A stretch of 64,000 nt of DNA from Gonocerus acuteangulatus (Eukaryota; Arthropoda; Insecta; Hemiptera; Coreidae), in the NCBI GenBank assembly GCA_946811695.1, contig OX328130.1, positions 77,438,081-77,502,080 on the forward strand, written 5' to 3'. Positions 53,138 through 63,890 of this stretch are shown here, piece by piece. Within the stretch, counting starts at the first letter, position 1. Every line of letters begins with the position of its first letter. A program made the translations under genes and the position numbers. Under the pieces are notes generated by a model. That model saw only the letters and a program-made list of their open reading frames with translations, ran no database searches and was not told the origin of the DNA.

Positions 53138-53828
53138 CGGCCATACACGAGCATTCCAGGATTATTCTTTCCTGCTGGAAAGATGAATCCGCAGGGAAAG
53201 AACGCCAGTGTATGGGTAAGGAAGGAAAGCGTGCGGGTCGGGTTATCCCTTCAGACGGCTCCCTCTGACATTATCCGTTTAGTTTTCCTCTCGTTAGTGG
53301 GCGCTCGTCTTTCCTCTCAGATTCCACTGTAGTCTGCAGGATTGCATGTCAGTCCTTACTTCTTAGCTATCAGCTTTTTAACTTTACTTATAGTACTTAT
53401 ATCTTAAATATATGTTTCTAATTCTACAATCCATCGAGACCTACAAATCCCAACCGTTCAAGAACTAGCCAAATCCCGATTCCTAATATTCCACACCAAA
53501 CTCTCTGCTCATCCGAATCCTCTTGGAAATCTCCTCTCCTCTGATACAATCCCTGATGTTCCTCCACGTCGTCTCCAAAGGCGCGACAACATTATAACAT
53601 AACTTTCATATACACTGTATTTGTTCCTTTTATTTGTTCTTTTTTTTTTCTATTTTTTTTTTTTTTTTTTTATTATTTTATTTTTTTTTCTTGTAAATGT
53701 GTGTGTATGCATGCACATGGATGTATGCATACATACATATATGTTGTATATATTGTAAATAAATTGTTTCTTCAACTAGTGATCAATTGTAAACACAGAA
53801 AAAGAGCCAAACATTACGACATCTTTTT

Positions 53829-53914
<86 letters not shown>

Positions 53915-54027
53915 AATAGGGAGTTCAACAATGGTTGTCTTCTCCCCTCCTATGTATCCATGAGTTATAGATCATTACAGTACTATTTACATGTTGTTAT
54001 CTGTACAGGTTGTAAATTTCAATAAAA

Positions 54028-54061
<34 letters not shown>

Positions 54062-54371
54062 TCTTAAATATAGCAATATATTTCCATTCACGATTGAATG
54101 CTGAACAATTAAAAAAAAAAAATTAACTCCCTATCATTAAAATTAACAGTGTTATAGGAAAAGTTGTAAAAGTATAGATTATTACCAGATGTACTATCAA
54201 TGATATTTTGCACATTTTTAAGAATTTTTAAAGTGCTTGAACTTTTTAAAAGTTCACTACAAACATTTGTTGTTGTAGATTACAATTTTTTAAATATATG
54301 AATTGATTTTAAAACACAAAATGAATTTTAACAATTTGAAATCAATAACTGATGACTGATGGAATGTAATA

Positions 54372-54406
<35 letters not shown>

Positions 54407-54470
54407 ATATGTATGTATAAACATATGAAATCTAATATATATATACATTTATATATATAAACATATGAAA

Positions 54471-54519
<49 letters not shown>

Positions 54520-54925
54520 ATATAAATATATATTCACCAACTGACATGGCAACAATTGCTACCACTTTCCTTCGGTCCATCTTTAATCCTGCGGGATTGG
54601 ATGAGAGGACACACCTTTCCCTTCAAAGGACAGCAATCCTTCTGAAGGCGAGAGGAAAGCCCCCATACACGAACACTCTTTCCTGCCGGATAGATTTCAG
54701 TCAACAATCCTCACGGATTGCTATTTCTCGTTAGTGGGCACGAGAGGATTATATTCCTCTCGCTGTTCCTTACGGATGGAACGGCGGGACAACTTGAGAG
54801 GAAAGATTGCAGGAAAGTCTTGCCGTTAGTGGGCACGAGAGGAATATAATCCTCTTGGCCTTTCTGTAAGGATTACACTGAAAGGAAAGAACGTGGGGAA
54901 AGAATGCTCGTGTATGGACGGGTAA
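53138..54925. mobile_element. TIR element M6 with nested Jockey fragment
   Basis: Left CCGGCCATACACGAGCATTC and right GAATGCTCGTGTATGGACGG are inverted termini. Both ends also carry TTAGTGGGC(G/A)C(G/T)CG and CGGGAAAGA-type words (TTTCCTCTCG / CGAGAGGAAAG). Between the ends are a Jockey fragment, long TA tracts and a poly(A). The repeated subterminal region at 54640-54925 includes a second CCCCATACACGAACACTC terminus, so two nested or joined copies are likely. Confidence 0.65.
53424..53600 (+). pseudogene. Jockey-type LINE ORF2 extreme C-terminus
   Basis: Frame HRDLQIPTVQELAKSRFLIF, HTKLSAHPNPLGNLLSSDTI, PDVPPRRLQRRDNIIT and a stop. 'iH.DL.ipTv.eei.......h.rL..HPNpL...L....pp.RRLkRr....' is the final part of Jockey-clade ORF2. 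It continues into a T-rich 3' region. Confidence 0.75.
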
Positions 54926-55019
54926 TGTGTGCGGTAATGTGTTTACTATTGTCATGCCGCACAGTAGGGAAAGAATGCTCGTGTATGGACGGGTAATGTG
55001 TTTACTATTGTCATGGCGC

Positions 55020-55200
55020 ACAGTGGGGCCTAACGATATTTCGTGTTTCAAAAAAGGCTACAGCCTCTAAATCTTAAACCGATTTCAATGTTTTTTTTTT
55101 TTAATTGAAAGATAATAAAATTTAGAACAACTTCGTCTGGCCACATTTTTGTTTTTGGTTCCCCTGTTTATTAAATTACTTACAAACTGTCACAATTGAA
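55020..55200 (-). mobile_element. Dispersed repeat R2, reverse copy
   Basis: AATCTTAAACCGATTTCAAT, GTTTAT TAAATTACTTAC and CACAATTGAAC occur here. The mirrored words GCATTGAAATCGGTTAAGAT and TTTAATAAACAAGGGAAAC are at 21590-21700, and TAATTTAATAAACAAAGG at 17568. This is the family in which the 66-bp array grew. Confidence 0.5.
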
Positions 55201-55356
55201 CAAAAAATAATATTTTATTTTTCATCTAAATTAATATCAGCACTGATATCCCTAAAAGTAAACTTTCAAACTCTGATTAGAGTTGAAAAAAAAAAATAAA
55301 TAAAAAACTATTTCCAAATCATTCTAAAATCATATTATTTCAGTTGAAGGAGTCGG

Positions 55357-55539
55357 AGCAAAATAGTGCCAAGCAACATGTTTAACAAAACCTTACTGTA
55401 GCTGCTATATGTTGGATATTATGTGGGACTATCAGTCTATGATGCAAATGCTACTAAAATATGACTACAAGCTCTGTATGCTACTTAATCTTGTTGCCCC
55501 TAACCATTTCAACTGATAGCCCCACATAATATCCAACAA
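55357..55539. mobile_element. Foldback repeat, first copy (cut by R1)
   Basis: TAGCTGCTATATGTTGGATA, TTATGTGGGACTATCAGT ... and the mirror ACTGATAGCCCCACATAATA, TCCAACA, where R1 copy B begins. The hairpin continuation TATAGCAGCTA is missing here but present in the copy at 56800-56990. Confidence 0.7.
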
Positions 55540-56594
55540 AGTCCGTCACGCAGGAGCTGCATAACTAAGCACTTTCCTCAGAATTTGGGTAGTGTAGACT
55601 GCTTTCCAGAACAATTTGCTTAAAATATCCTACATAAATAAAATAAAAACATGAATAATTCTCTTTTAAATTTGTAATGAGTAACTGATCAATTATTAAT
55701 TTGCTTCCAGAGTTATGTTTACACATGGTACCTACTAAACTATGTAATAAATACAAAAAACCTCATATTATCGTATTTTGATCTAACGCAGGAACAGGAT
55801 ACAGTCACTCTAGTGGTAGAAAGCGCTCCTTGCGGCGGCTTTGTGAACCTACGTTTGGCGGGCTTTTCTATTGAAATATATTACAAATTAAACCCCCGCT
55901 TTACGATTGACCGATTCAGCTCATTTTTACAACACTTCTTTCTCATGAGTTACCCATGACGTATACAGCGTTTCGTTACAATACAGCAGAAATTACGACC
56001 GGTATGAGTATATTAGGAATTTGGGTCCGGAGTAAACCCCCCCCCCCTTCTAATGAACCGATTTAGTTTATTTTTACAACACATATTTAACTGTAGATTA
56101 CCACTACGAATACCGAGTTTCGTCGAAATATACCAAAAATCACGGCTGGTAGTGGGAATTGGTATTGTGGGTCCGGAGTAAACCCCCCCTCCTAATGAAC
56201 CTATTTAGTTTATTTTTACAACACATATTTACCTGTGGATTACCACTACGAATACTGAGTTTCGTCGAAATATACCATAAATCACGGCTGGTAGTGGCGA
56301 ATGGGTATTGTGGGTCCGGAGTAAACCCCCCCCCCCTTCTAATGAACCAATTTAGTTCATTTTTATATCTCACTTTTCTCTCTATATTACCACTACGAAA
56401 ACCAAGTTTCGTTGAAATATAACAAATATTACGGCTGACATAGTCAAATTAGTGTTTTGGGTTCGGGGTAAACCCCCCCTTCCGGTGGACCGACTTTGGT
56501 GGTTAACGAACTCGTTCAATCGTTTGCTAATTTAATGCTATATACCAAGTTTCGTGACGAAAAAACAAAAACTCTGGCCGCTATCGTGTTAATA

Positions 56595-56650
<56 letters not shown>

Positions 56651-56784
56651 TATATATAAATTTTAACGGGGGTCATTTTCGGTGTCTACTAGGTAGGATC
56701 GATAAAGATTTGAAGAAATTTTTCAAAAATTCCGTCATGAGTCCAACCTCAATAGCTACTTTCCTTCGGAGGAAAGTGCTAAAA
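55540..56784 (-). mobile_element. Repeat R1, copy B
   Basis: Minus-strand full copy: AGTCCGTCACGCAGGAGCTG to GGAGGAAAGTGCTAAAA. It holds the same 63-codon frame (55565-55756) and the subrepeats (GGGTCCGGAGTAAACCCCCC). Placed exactly between two copies of the foldback repeat. Confidence 0.8.
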
Positions 56785-56799
56785 TGCAATTTGCAAAAC

Positions 56800-56995
56800 A
56801 GTGCCAAGCAACATTTTGAACAAATCTTAACTGTAGCTGCTATATGTTGGATATTATGTAGGACTATCAGTCTATGATGCAAATGCTACTAAAATATGAC
56901 TACAAGCTCTGTATGCTACTTAATCTTGTTGTCCTAACCATTTCAACTGATAGTCCTACATAATATCCAACATATAGCAGCTACAGTTAAGTGTT
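56800..56995. mobile_element. Foldback repeat, second copy (complete)
   Basis: TAGCTGCTATATGTTGGATA, TTATGTAGGACTATCAGT, a loop with TGACTACAAGCTCTGTATGC, then ACTGATAGTCCTACATAATA, TCCAACATATAGCAGCTA. Arms of about 40 bp, with identical gene-free loop in both copies. Confidence 0.8.
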
Positions 56996-57329
56996 GTTAA
57001 AAATGTTGTTTGGCATTATTTTGCCCCGACCCCTTCAATTAATCTCATTGTTGAAATACGATAAATTTACGTTTTGAAGATGTGTCAGTCTGATTTTCCC
57101 AAGTCTTATCAGGATTTGAATTTCAACGATATTAAGTTAGATGGAAAATATAATATTATTTTATGTTCAATTGTAAAAGTTTGGGAATAATTTACAGGTA
57201 ATTTCTTCCTGATTTATCAAATCTAGATCCATAAAACTTTCATCATTTGCATAACTGCAGTTCTTTGGCAATTTTTACCCATTCTGTTGCACTTTTTCCG
57301 GATTTATTGGAAATGTTTACGCTGTATGA

Positions 57330-58118
57330 TCCAAACGGATCTCGCACAAGGATTCAGCATACATGTAGGCAGGTGAGACTTGGGAAATTTACAAACGGAT
57401 CTCGCACAAGGATTCAGCATACATGTAGGCAGGTGAGACTTAGGTAATTTACAAACGGATCTCGCACAAGGATTCAACATACATGTAGGCAGGTGAGACT
57501 TGGGTAATTTACAAACGGATCTCGCACAAGGATTCAGCATACATGTAGGCAGGTGAGACTTGGGAAATTTACAAACGGATCTCGCACAAGGATTCAACAT
57601 ACATGTAGGCAGGTGAGACTTGGGTAATTTACAAACGGATCTCGCACAAGGATTCAACATACATGTAGGCAGGTGTGACTTGGGTAATTTACAAACGGAT
57701 CTCGCACAAGGATTCAACATACATGTAGGCAGGTGAGACTTGGAAAATTTACAAACGGATCTCGCACAAGGATTCAACATACATGTAGGGCAGGTGAGAC
57801 TTGGAAAATTTACAAACGGATCTCGCACAAGGATTCAACATACATGTAGGCAGGTGAGACTTGGGTAATTTACAAACGGATCTCGCACAAGGATTCAACA
57901 TACATGTAGGCAGGTGTGACTTGGGTAATTTACAAACGGATCTCGCACAAGGATTCAACATACATGTAGGCAGGTGAGACTTGGAAAATTTACAAACGGA
58001 TCTCGCACAAGGATTCAACATACATGTAGGGCAGGTGAGACTTGGAAAATTTACAAACGGATCTCGCACAAGGATTCAACATACATGTAGGCAGGTGAGA
58101 CTTGGGAAATTTACAAAC
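57330..58118. repeat. 60-bp tandem array, 13 units
   Basis: Unit ACAAACGGATCTCGCACAAG, GATTCAACATACATGTAGGC, AGGTGAGACTTGGGTAATTT. A four-unit block (57590-57830 and 57830-58070, both containing GTAGGGCAGG and a GGTGTGACTT unit) is duplicated, i.e. about 240-bp higher-order copying. A single diverged unit with the same left flank lies at 46750-46920 (CTGCAGTTCTTTGCC ... ACGATCCAAACGG). Confidence 0.95.
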
Positions 58119-58121
58119 CAC

Positions 58122-58257
58122 TTTTAGCACTTTCCTCCGAAGGAAAGTAGCTATTGAGGTTGGACTCATGACGGAATTTTTGAAAAATTTCTTCAAATCT
58201 TTATCGATCCTACCTAGTAGACACCGAAAATGACCCCCGTTAAAATTTATATATATA

Positions 58258-58312
<55 letters not shown>

Positions 58313-59209
58313 CTGTTAACACGATAGCGGCCAGAGTTTTTGTTTTTTCGTCACGAAACTTGGTATATAGCATTCAATTAGCAAACGATTGAACGAGTTC
58401 GTTAACCACCAAAATCGGTCCACCGGAAGGGGGGGTTTACCCCGAACCCAAAACACTAATTTGATCATTTCAGCCGTAATATTTGTTATATTTCAACGAA
58501 ACTTGGTATTCGTAGTGGTAATATAGAGAGAAAAGTGAGATATAAAAATGAACTAAATCGGTTCATAAGGAGGGGGGGTTTACTCCGGACCGACAATACC
58601 AATTCGCCACTACCAGCCGTGATTTTAGGTATATTTCGACGAAACTCGGTATTCATAGTGGTAATCTACAGGTAAATATGTGTTGTAAAAATAAACTAAA
58701 TCGGTTCATTAAGAGGGGGGGGGGTTTACTCCGGACCAAAATTACTAATATACTCATACTGGTCGTAATTTCTGCTGTATTGTAACGAAACGCGGTATAC
58801 GTCGTGGGTAACTCATGAGAAAGAAGTGTTGTAAAAATGAGCTGAATCGGTCAATCGGAAAGGGGGGTTTACTTTGTAATATTTTTCAATAGAAAAGCCA
58901 GCCAGATATAGGTTCACAAAGGCGCCGCAAGGAGCGCTAGAGGGACTGTATCCGGTTCCTGTGTTAGATCAAAATACGATAATACGAGGGTTTTTGTATT
59001 TATTACGTAGTGTAGTAGGTACCATGTGTAAACATAACTCTGGAAGCAAATTAATAATTTATCAGTTACTCATTACAAAATTTAAAGAGAACTATTCATG
59101 TTTTTATTTTATTTATGTAGGATATTTTAAGCAAATTGTTCTGGAAAGCAGTCTACACTACCCAAATTCTGAGGAAAGTGCTTAGTTATGCAGCTCCTGC
59201 GTGACGGAC
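58122..59209 (+). mobile_element. Repeat R1, copy C
   Basis: AGCACTTTCCTCCGAAGG to GTGACGGACTT. It contains the TA tract, subrepeats, GCGCCGCAAGGAGCGCTAGA and the 63-codon frame (58961-59185). It starts immediately after the 60-bp array. The R1 copies carry only small differences. Confidence 0.8.
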
Positions 59210-59249
59210 TTCTTTAAAGGCAATTCAATCACTTGGGCCATTGTTGTCT

Positions 59250-59695
59250 ATGAATATATGTGCAATTGAAATGCATTGACGTAAAAGTGTAGAGGAATGA
59301 ATTATTTGAAACAAAATATTTAATCTAATCAATATATTTTAATGGACAGGATAAAATAAAGAAGAAAACAAAAATATAAAATGCCTAAAAATGTATTATA
59401 AACACATACACACTGAATGACACACGAGCACTCAAACGCGCACTCACACGCGCACAAACGCACACAAATGCGTAATATTTTATCAGCCTATCAGCACACT
59501 GTTCTCTGTGATGCTACAACATATTGACAGGCCCGTAAAAATTGTCTAAGCTTTCAGGAAAATTTTGAACGCTCCTCAAAATATTGAATATCCCCTTTTT
59601 TTACACAATATTTCTCCCCACACTCGCAATATTTTTGCACAAAACCAGGATCTTCAAAATTTTAAGTAAAATATTTGCCAGTGTGAGGGCCCCTT
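59250..59695 (-). mobile_element. Dispersed repeat R4, reverse copy
   Basis: TGCAATTGAAATGCATTGAC, ATTATTTGAAACAAAATATT, ACATACACACTGAATGACAC, CACTCGCAATATTTTTGCAC, ending GCCAGTGTGAGGGCCCC. It mirrors 42660-43745 without the M1 insertion, which gives an unoccupied site for that M1. Confidence 0.6.
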
Positions 59696-59699
59696 AAGG

Positions 59700-60010
59700 A
59701 AATTCACCGGGTCAAAACAAGAATTTCATCTTGGTCGAAGAGCGGCTCCGAACCGCGCCTAATTGTGTTTGGGTGAATCGCATCAGTGGATGTACAGTCC
59801 AGCGATAGTTTCTGCAAATTCTTCTTGGAAATTTTGATCCCGAAGACAAGGAAGGTCACGGCATGCTTTCTGTTGTCAATCACGACCAACTAAGGGCTTT
59901 GGTAGAAGAAAACCCTCGCAAAAAGTTGGTGTTGACCAGTCAACAGTTGTTCGTAGTCTGGAACGAATTGGTAATATAAAAACCTGCATTATTTTTGCAC
60001 CAACCCAATA
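59700..60010 (+). pseudogene. mariner transposase N-terminal relic, second copy
   Basis: The DNA parallels the relic at 47433: GAAATTCACCGGGTCAAAAC, TTTTGATCCCGAAGACAAGG, GTTGTCAATCACGACCAACT, GGTAGAAGAAAACCCTCGCA and GTCTGGAACGAATTGGTA. Frames are broken by several indels. Only the N-terminal third is represented. Confidence 0.6.
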
Positions 60011-60204
60011 TTTATGAGCACCCGAAACAAAGGTGAATTGCCCCCTGTGCCTGCATAATCTTCAAAACTTTATAATTGACCTCTCGCGAGCAAGATTTGT
60101 GTTTAGCCCATTTTCAAATGAATACATCTATTCAATTCACGGACTCATGACAGAATTATTGAAACGCCTTTTTAAATCTTGAAATATTCAACTTGCTACT
60201 TTTT

Positions 60205-60350
60205 TAGGCGCTCAGACTTCTAGGCCATTAGCGCCGACATCCATAGGTGCAGTGGGGAATTTTTTCAAAGAGCCGTGAGATGAGAAACTTTCTGCTGCAG
60301 GTGGGACTCGAACCCACTATATCCCGCATGAGAATCTGAGGCCACGGGAA
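60205..60350 (-). mobile_element. tRNA-derived SINE S1, diverged
   Basis: On the minus strand: CCCGTGGCCTCAGATTCTCA, TGCGGGATATAGTGGGTTCG, AGTCCCACCTGCAGCAG, then GGCGCTAATGGCCTAGAAG and GAGCGCC. The head lacks part of the A box and the tail is GAGCGCC rather than GATGCGCC. Old copy. Confidence 0.6.
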
Positions 60351-61011
60351 GACTTACTAATATCACCAAAAATGATCCTTGTTAAAATGTTCACAAGATA
60401 GCGGAAACAATTTTTGTTCTTTCATCACTAAATGCGGTGTACATTATTCCCAATACAACAAAAAAATACAGAACGTTGCGCAGCCAAATCCATCTGGTCA
60501 GATGAACTAATTAAAACGCTTAGGGTGTATAAATTTTACTAAATTGTAACTAAACTCGCTGGTGTATTATATCTAGAGCTATGTACATTTATTATGAATA
60601 GAAGCAAAATATTGCCCATCAGGATTGGGAGTTTACTACAGAACAAATTATAAATGTTTCCCTAGCAGCCCTAATTCTTGTTCCACCTCAACGAAACTCG
60701 CTATGTATTATCCAACAATAACGAGAAAAATATATAGTGAAAATTACCTATTTCTGTCCATTAGTAGTTTGCGTTTACCTGAACCCCAACACTGTAACCT
60801 AAATATACACCTAGGGGATTGTAATGTCTGCTATTTTTCCTGGAAGGAGCTATAAACCACTCAAAACTAATGGAATAGATGCATTCTGAGAAGGAGAAAA
60901 ATCCAAGCTCAGAAAGTATGTATTTACCTGCTTGTTATTTTATATTATTCAGTTTATGGTCTAAAATTTTGTTATTATTATTGTAATTTTTATTTATTTA
61001 AATTTTAGCGA

Positions 61012-61150
61012 CGCCCTATACATAAGATAGATTATTAGGACGGGTTATTTACATATTACCACCCTTTTCTAGCCATGACAGGGCCGATGCCTTGTCTTTC
61101 ATCTAAAGTGATGGTGATCGGACCCACGATATCAGGAACGGAGTACTTTA
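61012..61150 (-). mobile_element. tRNA-derived SINE S2, diverged
   Basis: GACGGGTTATTTACATATTA, CCACCCTTTTCTAGCCATGA and GGTGATCGGACCCACGATAT match the reverse of the S2 body and B box at 38105-38280. A further body fragment is at 61450-61515 (GACGAGTTATCTACAAGTTA) and another at 63045-63130. Confidence 0.5.
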
Positions 61151-61179
61151 CGGCTTATTATGCTTATTTTATTTATTTA

Positions 61180-61346
61180 TCTTTTACGGCGTATCTACTA
61201 CTTGGCCATTACAGGTTCCGGGCTATCTACAGGTTGCCACCCTTTTCTAATGCCAACAGCACGTGGTCGGTCACCCATTCAAGTACTGACCACGCCCGAC
61301 GTTGCTTAACTTCGGTGATCTACGGGAAATTATGGTTATGGCTCTG
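61180..61346 (-). mobile_element. 5S rRNA-derived SINE
   Basis: The reverse 5S head (GCACGTGGTCGGTCACCCAT, GTACTGACCACGCCCGACGT, TGCTTAACTTCGG) with the tail TTTTACGGCGTATC. It follows the S2 fragment directly. Confidence 0.85.
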
Positions 61347-61367
61347 AGAACGGGGGGGGGGGGGGGG

Positions 61368-61412
61368 CCGTGATCTGGTCCCGGGCCCGGCTCTGAGATG
61401 TGGCGGTCCTGC
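61368..61412 (-). mobile_element. hAT MITE M3 terminal fragment
   Basis: GATCTGGTCCCGGGCCCGGC, TCTGAGATGTGGCGGTCCTG is the reverse of the M3 left terminus. A G15 tract (61352-61366) replaces the rest of the element. Confidence 0.7.
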
Positions 61413-61629
61413 TTATTATGGTTTGACGTACCTTTATTATAACTGGGAATTCTTGGGACGAGTTATCTACAAGTTAATACCCTCTTTTAGCCAGCATAGA
61501 GGTGATGCCTGACAACAAATTCATGGGAGCAAAATATTTTATAAGGTAATCTATAACAATTAATAACCACTTCCACAATGGTTGACTTAACTGTCAACTT
61601 TGGCCTTCCTCTACCTCCCGGCATTTTCA

Positions 61630-61745
61630 TTGCTGACGAAGGCTACCAATGAGTAGCCAAAACGTCCTAAATATAAATTTTTTTAACAAAAATCGTATTG
61701 AGGTTTCTTTAGCCGAATCCCAACCATTCCATCTTTACTTATAAC
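61630..61745 (+). mobile_element. Penelope-like terminal fragment with hammerhead-like motif H11
   Basis: CTGACGAAGGCTACCAATGA, GTAGCCAAAACGTCC, then TTTTTTTAACAAAAATCGTA and GCCGAATCCCAACCATTCCA. GAAA is AAAA. Same 3' block as the copies at 26446, 30430 and 30820. Confidence 0.5.
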
Positions 61746-61799
61746 AATAATTTTAAACCCACTAAATAATTGTGTTATTAATAAAATCATTCATACGTT

Positions 61800-63230
61800 G
61801 AAATAAAAATATATAACAACAAATATTTAGCTGGTTGTTATCAATTTTAGTTAATATTCATAAATCATTTCACCCCAAAAAAAACATATTAAAACAAATT
61901 TATTAGATAACATTTATTCCAATAGTATTACATTTTTTTACCTTCGGCTATTATTATTTTGTGGACAAGACTAAAATATTTGATAGACTGTTTTTGCTAC
62001 CAGTAAAACGTCTCTTTGCAGAAACATCAGATAATGTTACAGTTAAATTTCGTTGCTTGAATGAGGCGATTTCGTCAAGCTTAGTTCTTCTCAAAATAAC
62101 AATCCTAACAGCTAAACAAAAACTGTATTAATAAATTATTATATAAAATTGCATAGTTTTAAGAGGTGTTTAAGTTCCCCCAATCATTTCAGACAAAAGA
62201 TGCAATGATTTTAAATAGGAAATAGACAAGGTGGTAGAATGTCATCCCAAGAGCATGGGTACCTTCGTACCGCACTTTAATTGTGGTTTTCCCTAATTTG
62301 TAGTAATTTGGGCGCTGTTTAATGCTACAACAAACATATTTAGATTAATGATGGATCTTTTAAACTTAACTTGGAAAATATAGCATTAGAATTACTCTTG
62401 TATTACCAGTTTAATGCAAATCTGTGGTGCAAAGTTATTCCAATTGGCTGTACACATTGAACAGCATAAAAGCATAAAATTGGAATTGTTTTATTTTTAA
62501 CCTTTCTTTATAAATGCTTTTATATATATATATATATATTTATATATAAATATATATCAAAGTAGGGCATTATTCAATAATCATTCAAATAAATCTTTAT
62601 TGAATAAGAATTTATGCATTGATTAAATCATTCATCCACTGATTTATTCTATGAATAACAGGGTTGGCTCATTATTCCATACATTTTTATTGAATAAGAA
62701 TTTATTAATTGACTGATTTTTTTTAATTTAATGAATAATTAATTATTTTTCATTCTTCATTCATTATTTTTATACATTTAAAATAATGTGGTTCATGGAA
62801 CAACAAACTCAGATTCTTTAAGAAAACGTTTAATGAACGTAATTTTTATTAGAAAAGATTGTTAAAATAAATCATTTGTATTTAACGAAAAAGTTCTGTC
62901 AAATAAATCAATTTCATTCAAAATATTTTTTTCTTTTGAATAAAAAATGAATGAAAAATTCATTATTCAGAATGAAATAGCATATTTATTCATTATTCTG
63001 AAGGATTTTTTCCCAACTCTGATATATATACATTATGAAGACTTTTTAAGACGGGCTTTCTACCCGTAACTAAACGTTTCTAGACAGGATACGGCTGATG
63101 TTCTTCCTGTATTTTCACCGAAAACCAATAATCCTTGTAATTATTCCAACATTAATATTATAGTATCATCTATTGGAATTGTACAATATTTCTATATTTC
63201 ATATAATAATGTTAAATTATAAAGTTTGTA
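61800..63230. other. AT-rich start of the putative grnd intron 1
   Basis: AT-rich DNA with loose repeats of ATTGAATAAGAATTTA (62585-62710), a TA tract at 62520-62560 and an S2 SINE body piece at 63045-63130. No coding region recognised. Confidence 0.45.
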
Positions 63231-63240
63231 AAGAATTTAC

Positions 63241-63260
63241 CTTTTCTGAAAGTTGTACAT
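63241..63260 (-). CDS. grnd: grindelwald-like TNF receptor, putative exon 1 (start codon)
   Basis: ATG at 63258-63260 followed by TAC AAC TTT CAG AAA AG, then a donor AAAAG|GTAAAT. The exon leaves two bases of a codon, and exon 2 (15146) brings exactly the missing third base. The joined N-terminus is MYNFQKR then WIWWCLLLGSAIQA, i.e. a positive n-region and hydrophobic core of a signal peptide, which exon 2 lacks by itself. Context before ATG is AGG (purine at -3). The complete CDS would be 690 bp, 229 residues, close to Drosophila Grnd. Upstream DNA (to about 63480) is less AT-rich, as expected for a 5' UTR and promoter. The link spans about 48 kb and needs RNA evidence; another first exon nearer exon 2 is not excluded. 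Confidence 0.55.
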
Positions 63261-63480
63261 CCTACAAGTAGTCGAGGAGATGTGTTCATACACTGACACT
63301 AATAGTTATTGTAGTAGTGAGTTCATGGCACACAGAGAGAAATACAAACACCACTACGATGAGTCACATGACTATGAAGCGACGCGATGGTAGATGTAGC
63401 GACCACTGGAAGGCCAGGTGAAAGGCAGGTATTCGTGTGTAGTGTTCGGCTAAGATCGGCAATCTTCGACATTCCACAAG
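63261..63480 (-). promoter_or_regulatory. Putative grnd 5' leader and promoter region
   Basis: Lower AT content than the surroundings. The minus strand has short upstream frames before the chosen ATG: ATGAACTCACTACTACAATAA, ATG TGA, and an overlapping ATGAACACATCTCC. GTCACATGAC, a palindromic E-box (M-box type), is at 63363-63372. No TATA box is obvious. The assignment depends on exon 1. Confidence 0.35.
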
Positions 63481-63691
63481 ACAATGGCTGAAAAGCAACA
63501 GGTATCTCTCTGTATACCTGGCCTTCTATAGCAGCTATTCACCTCCCTCAGCTTGTATCCACCTTCCGTCGGGTCTTCCTTTGTTGTTAGGATTAGGTGT
63601 CTGAGGGTCAATGTGCACCGTGCAAAGCCGATTCCAATCATATGAAATATTGCAATACAATTAAATATAAAACTCTAAGAATAGCTATATA

Positions 63692-63769
63692 ATGAAAGTA
63701 AATAAAGAAGGAGTTCCGCAGGGATCCATTCTGAGCCCTATTATATTTAAAATTATTTACATCACATAA
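63692..63769 (+). pseudogene. Non-LTR reverse transcriptase fragment (GVPQGSILSP)
   Basis: A 26-codon frame MKVNKEGVPQGSILSPIIFK, then IIYIT and TAA. GVPQGSIL.P..F is the palm motif preceding the catalytic YADD box in LINE reverse transcriptases. The rest of the domain is missing; a fragment near the grnd promoter. Confidence 0.7.
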
Positions 63770-63818
63770 GAGACTCCTCCTGTATGAAGATTTTTATTAT
63801 ATATATATATATATATAG

Positions 63819-63890
63819 ACGGTAGACTTTCCCTAATCCGGCGTTGTCGTGACCGGGGTACAGTCGGATAAGAGAATTCAGGTAGAAGCA
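63819..63890 (+). mobile_element. Tigger/pogo-type terminal sequence, element running out of the window
   Basis: GACGGTAGACTTTCCCTAAT, CCGGCGTTGTCGTGACCGGG, GTACAGTCGGATAAGAGAAT, TC. 'taatccggc ... accggg ... tcggataa' is the classical Tigger-like terminal arrangement. The body would lie beyond the right edge. A (TA)n tract precedes it at 63797-63818. Confidence 0.55.

Noticed and set aside
57304..58373. Cysteine-rich repeats (LPTCMLNPCARSVCK) resembling a secreted protein
   Set aside because: Translation of the 60-bp minisatellite; no signal peptide, ends inside repeat R1, and no selection pattern visible.
63450..63641. A 63-codon minus-strand frame with ARCTLTLRHLILTTKEDPTEG
   Set aside because: Resembles parts of LINE proteins only vaguely, and has no splice sites in phase with grnd exon 1; kept as possible promoter-proximal relic only.
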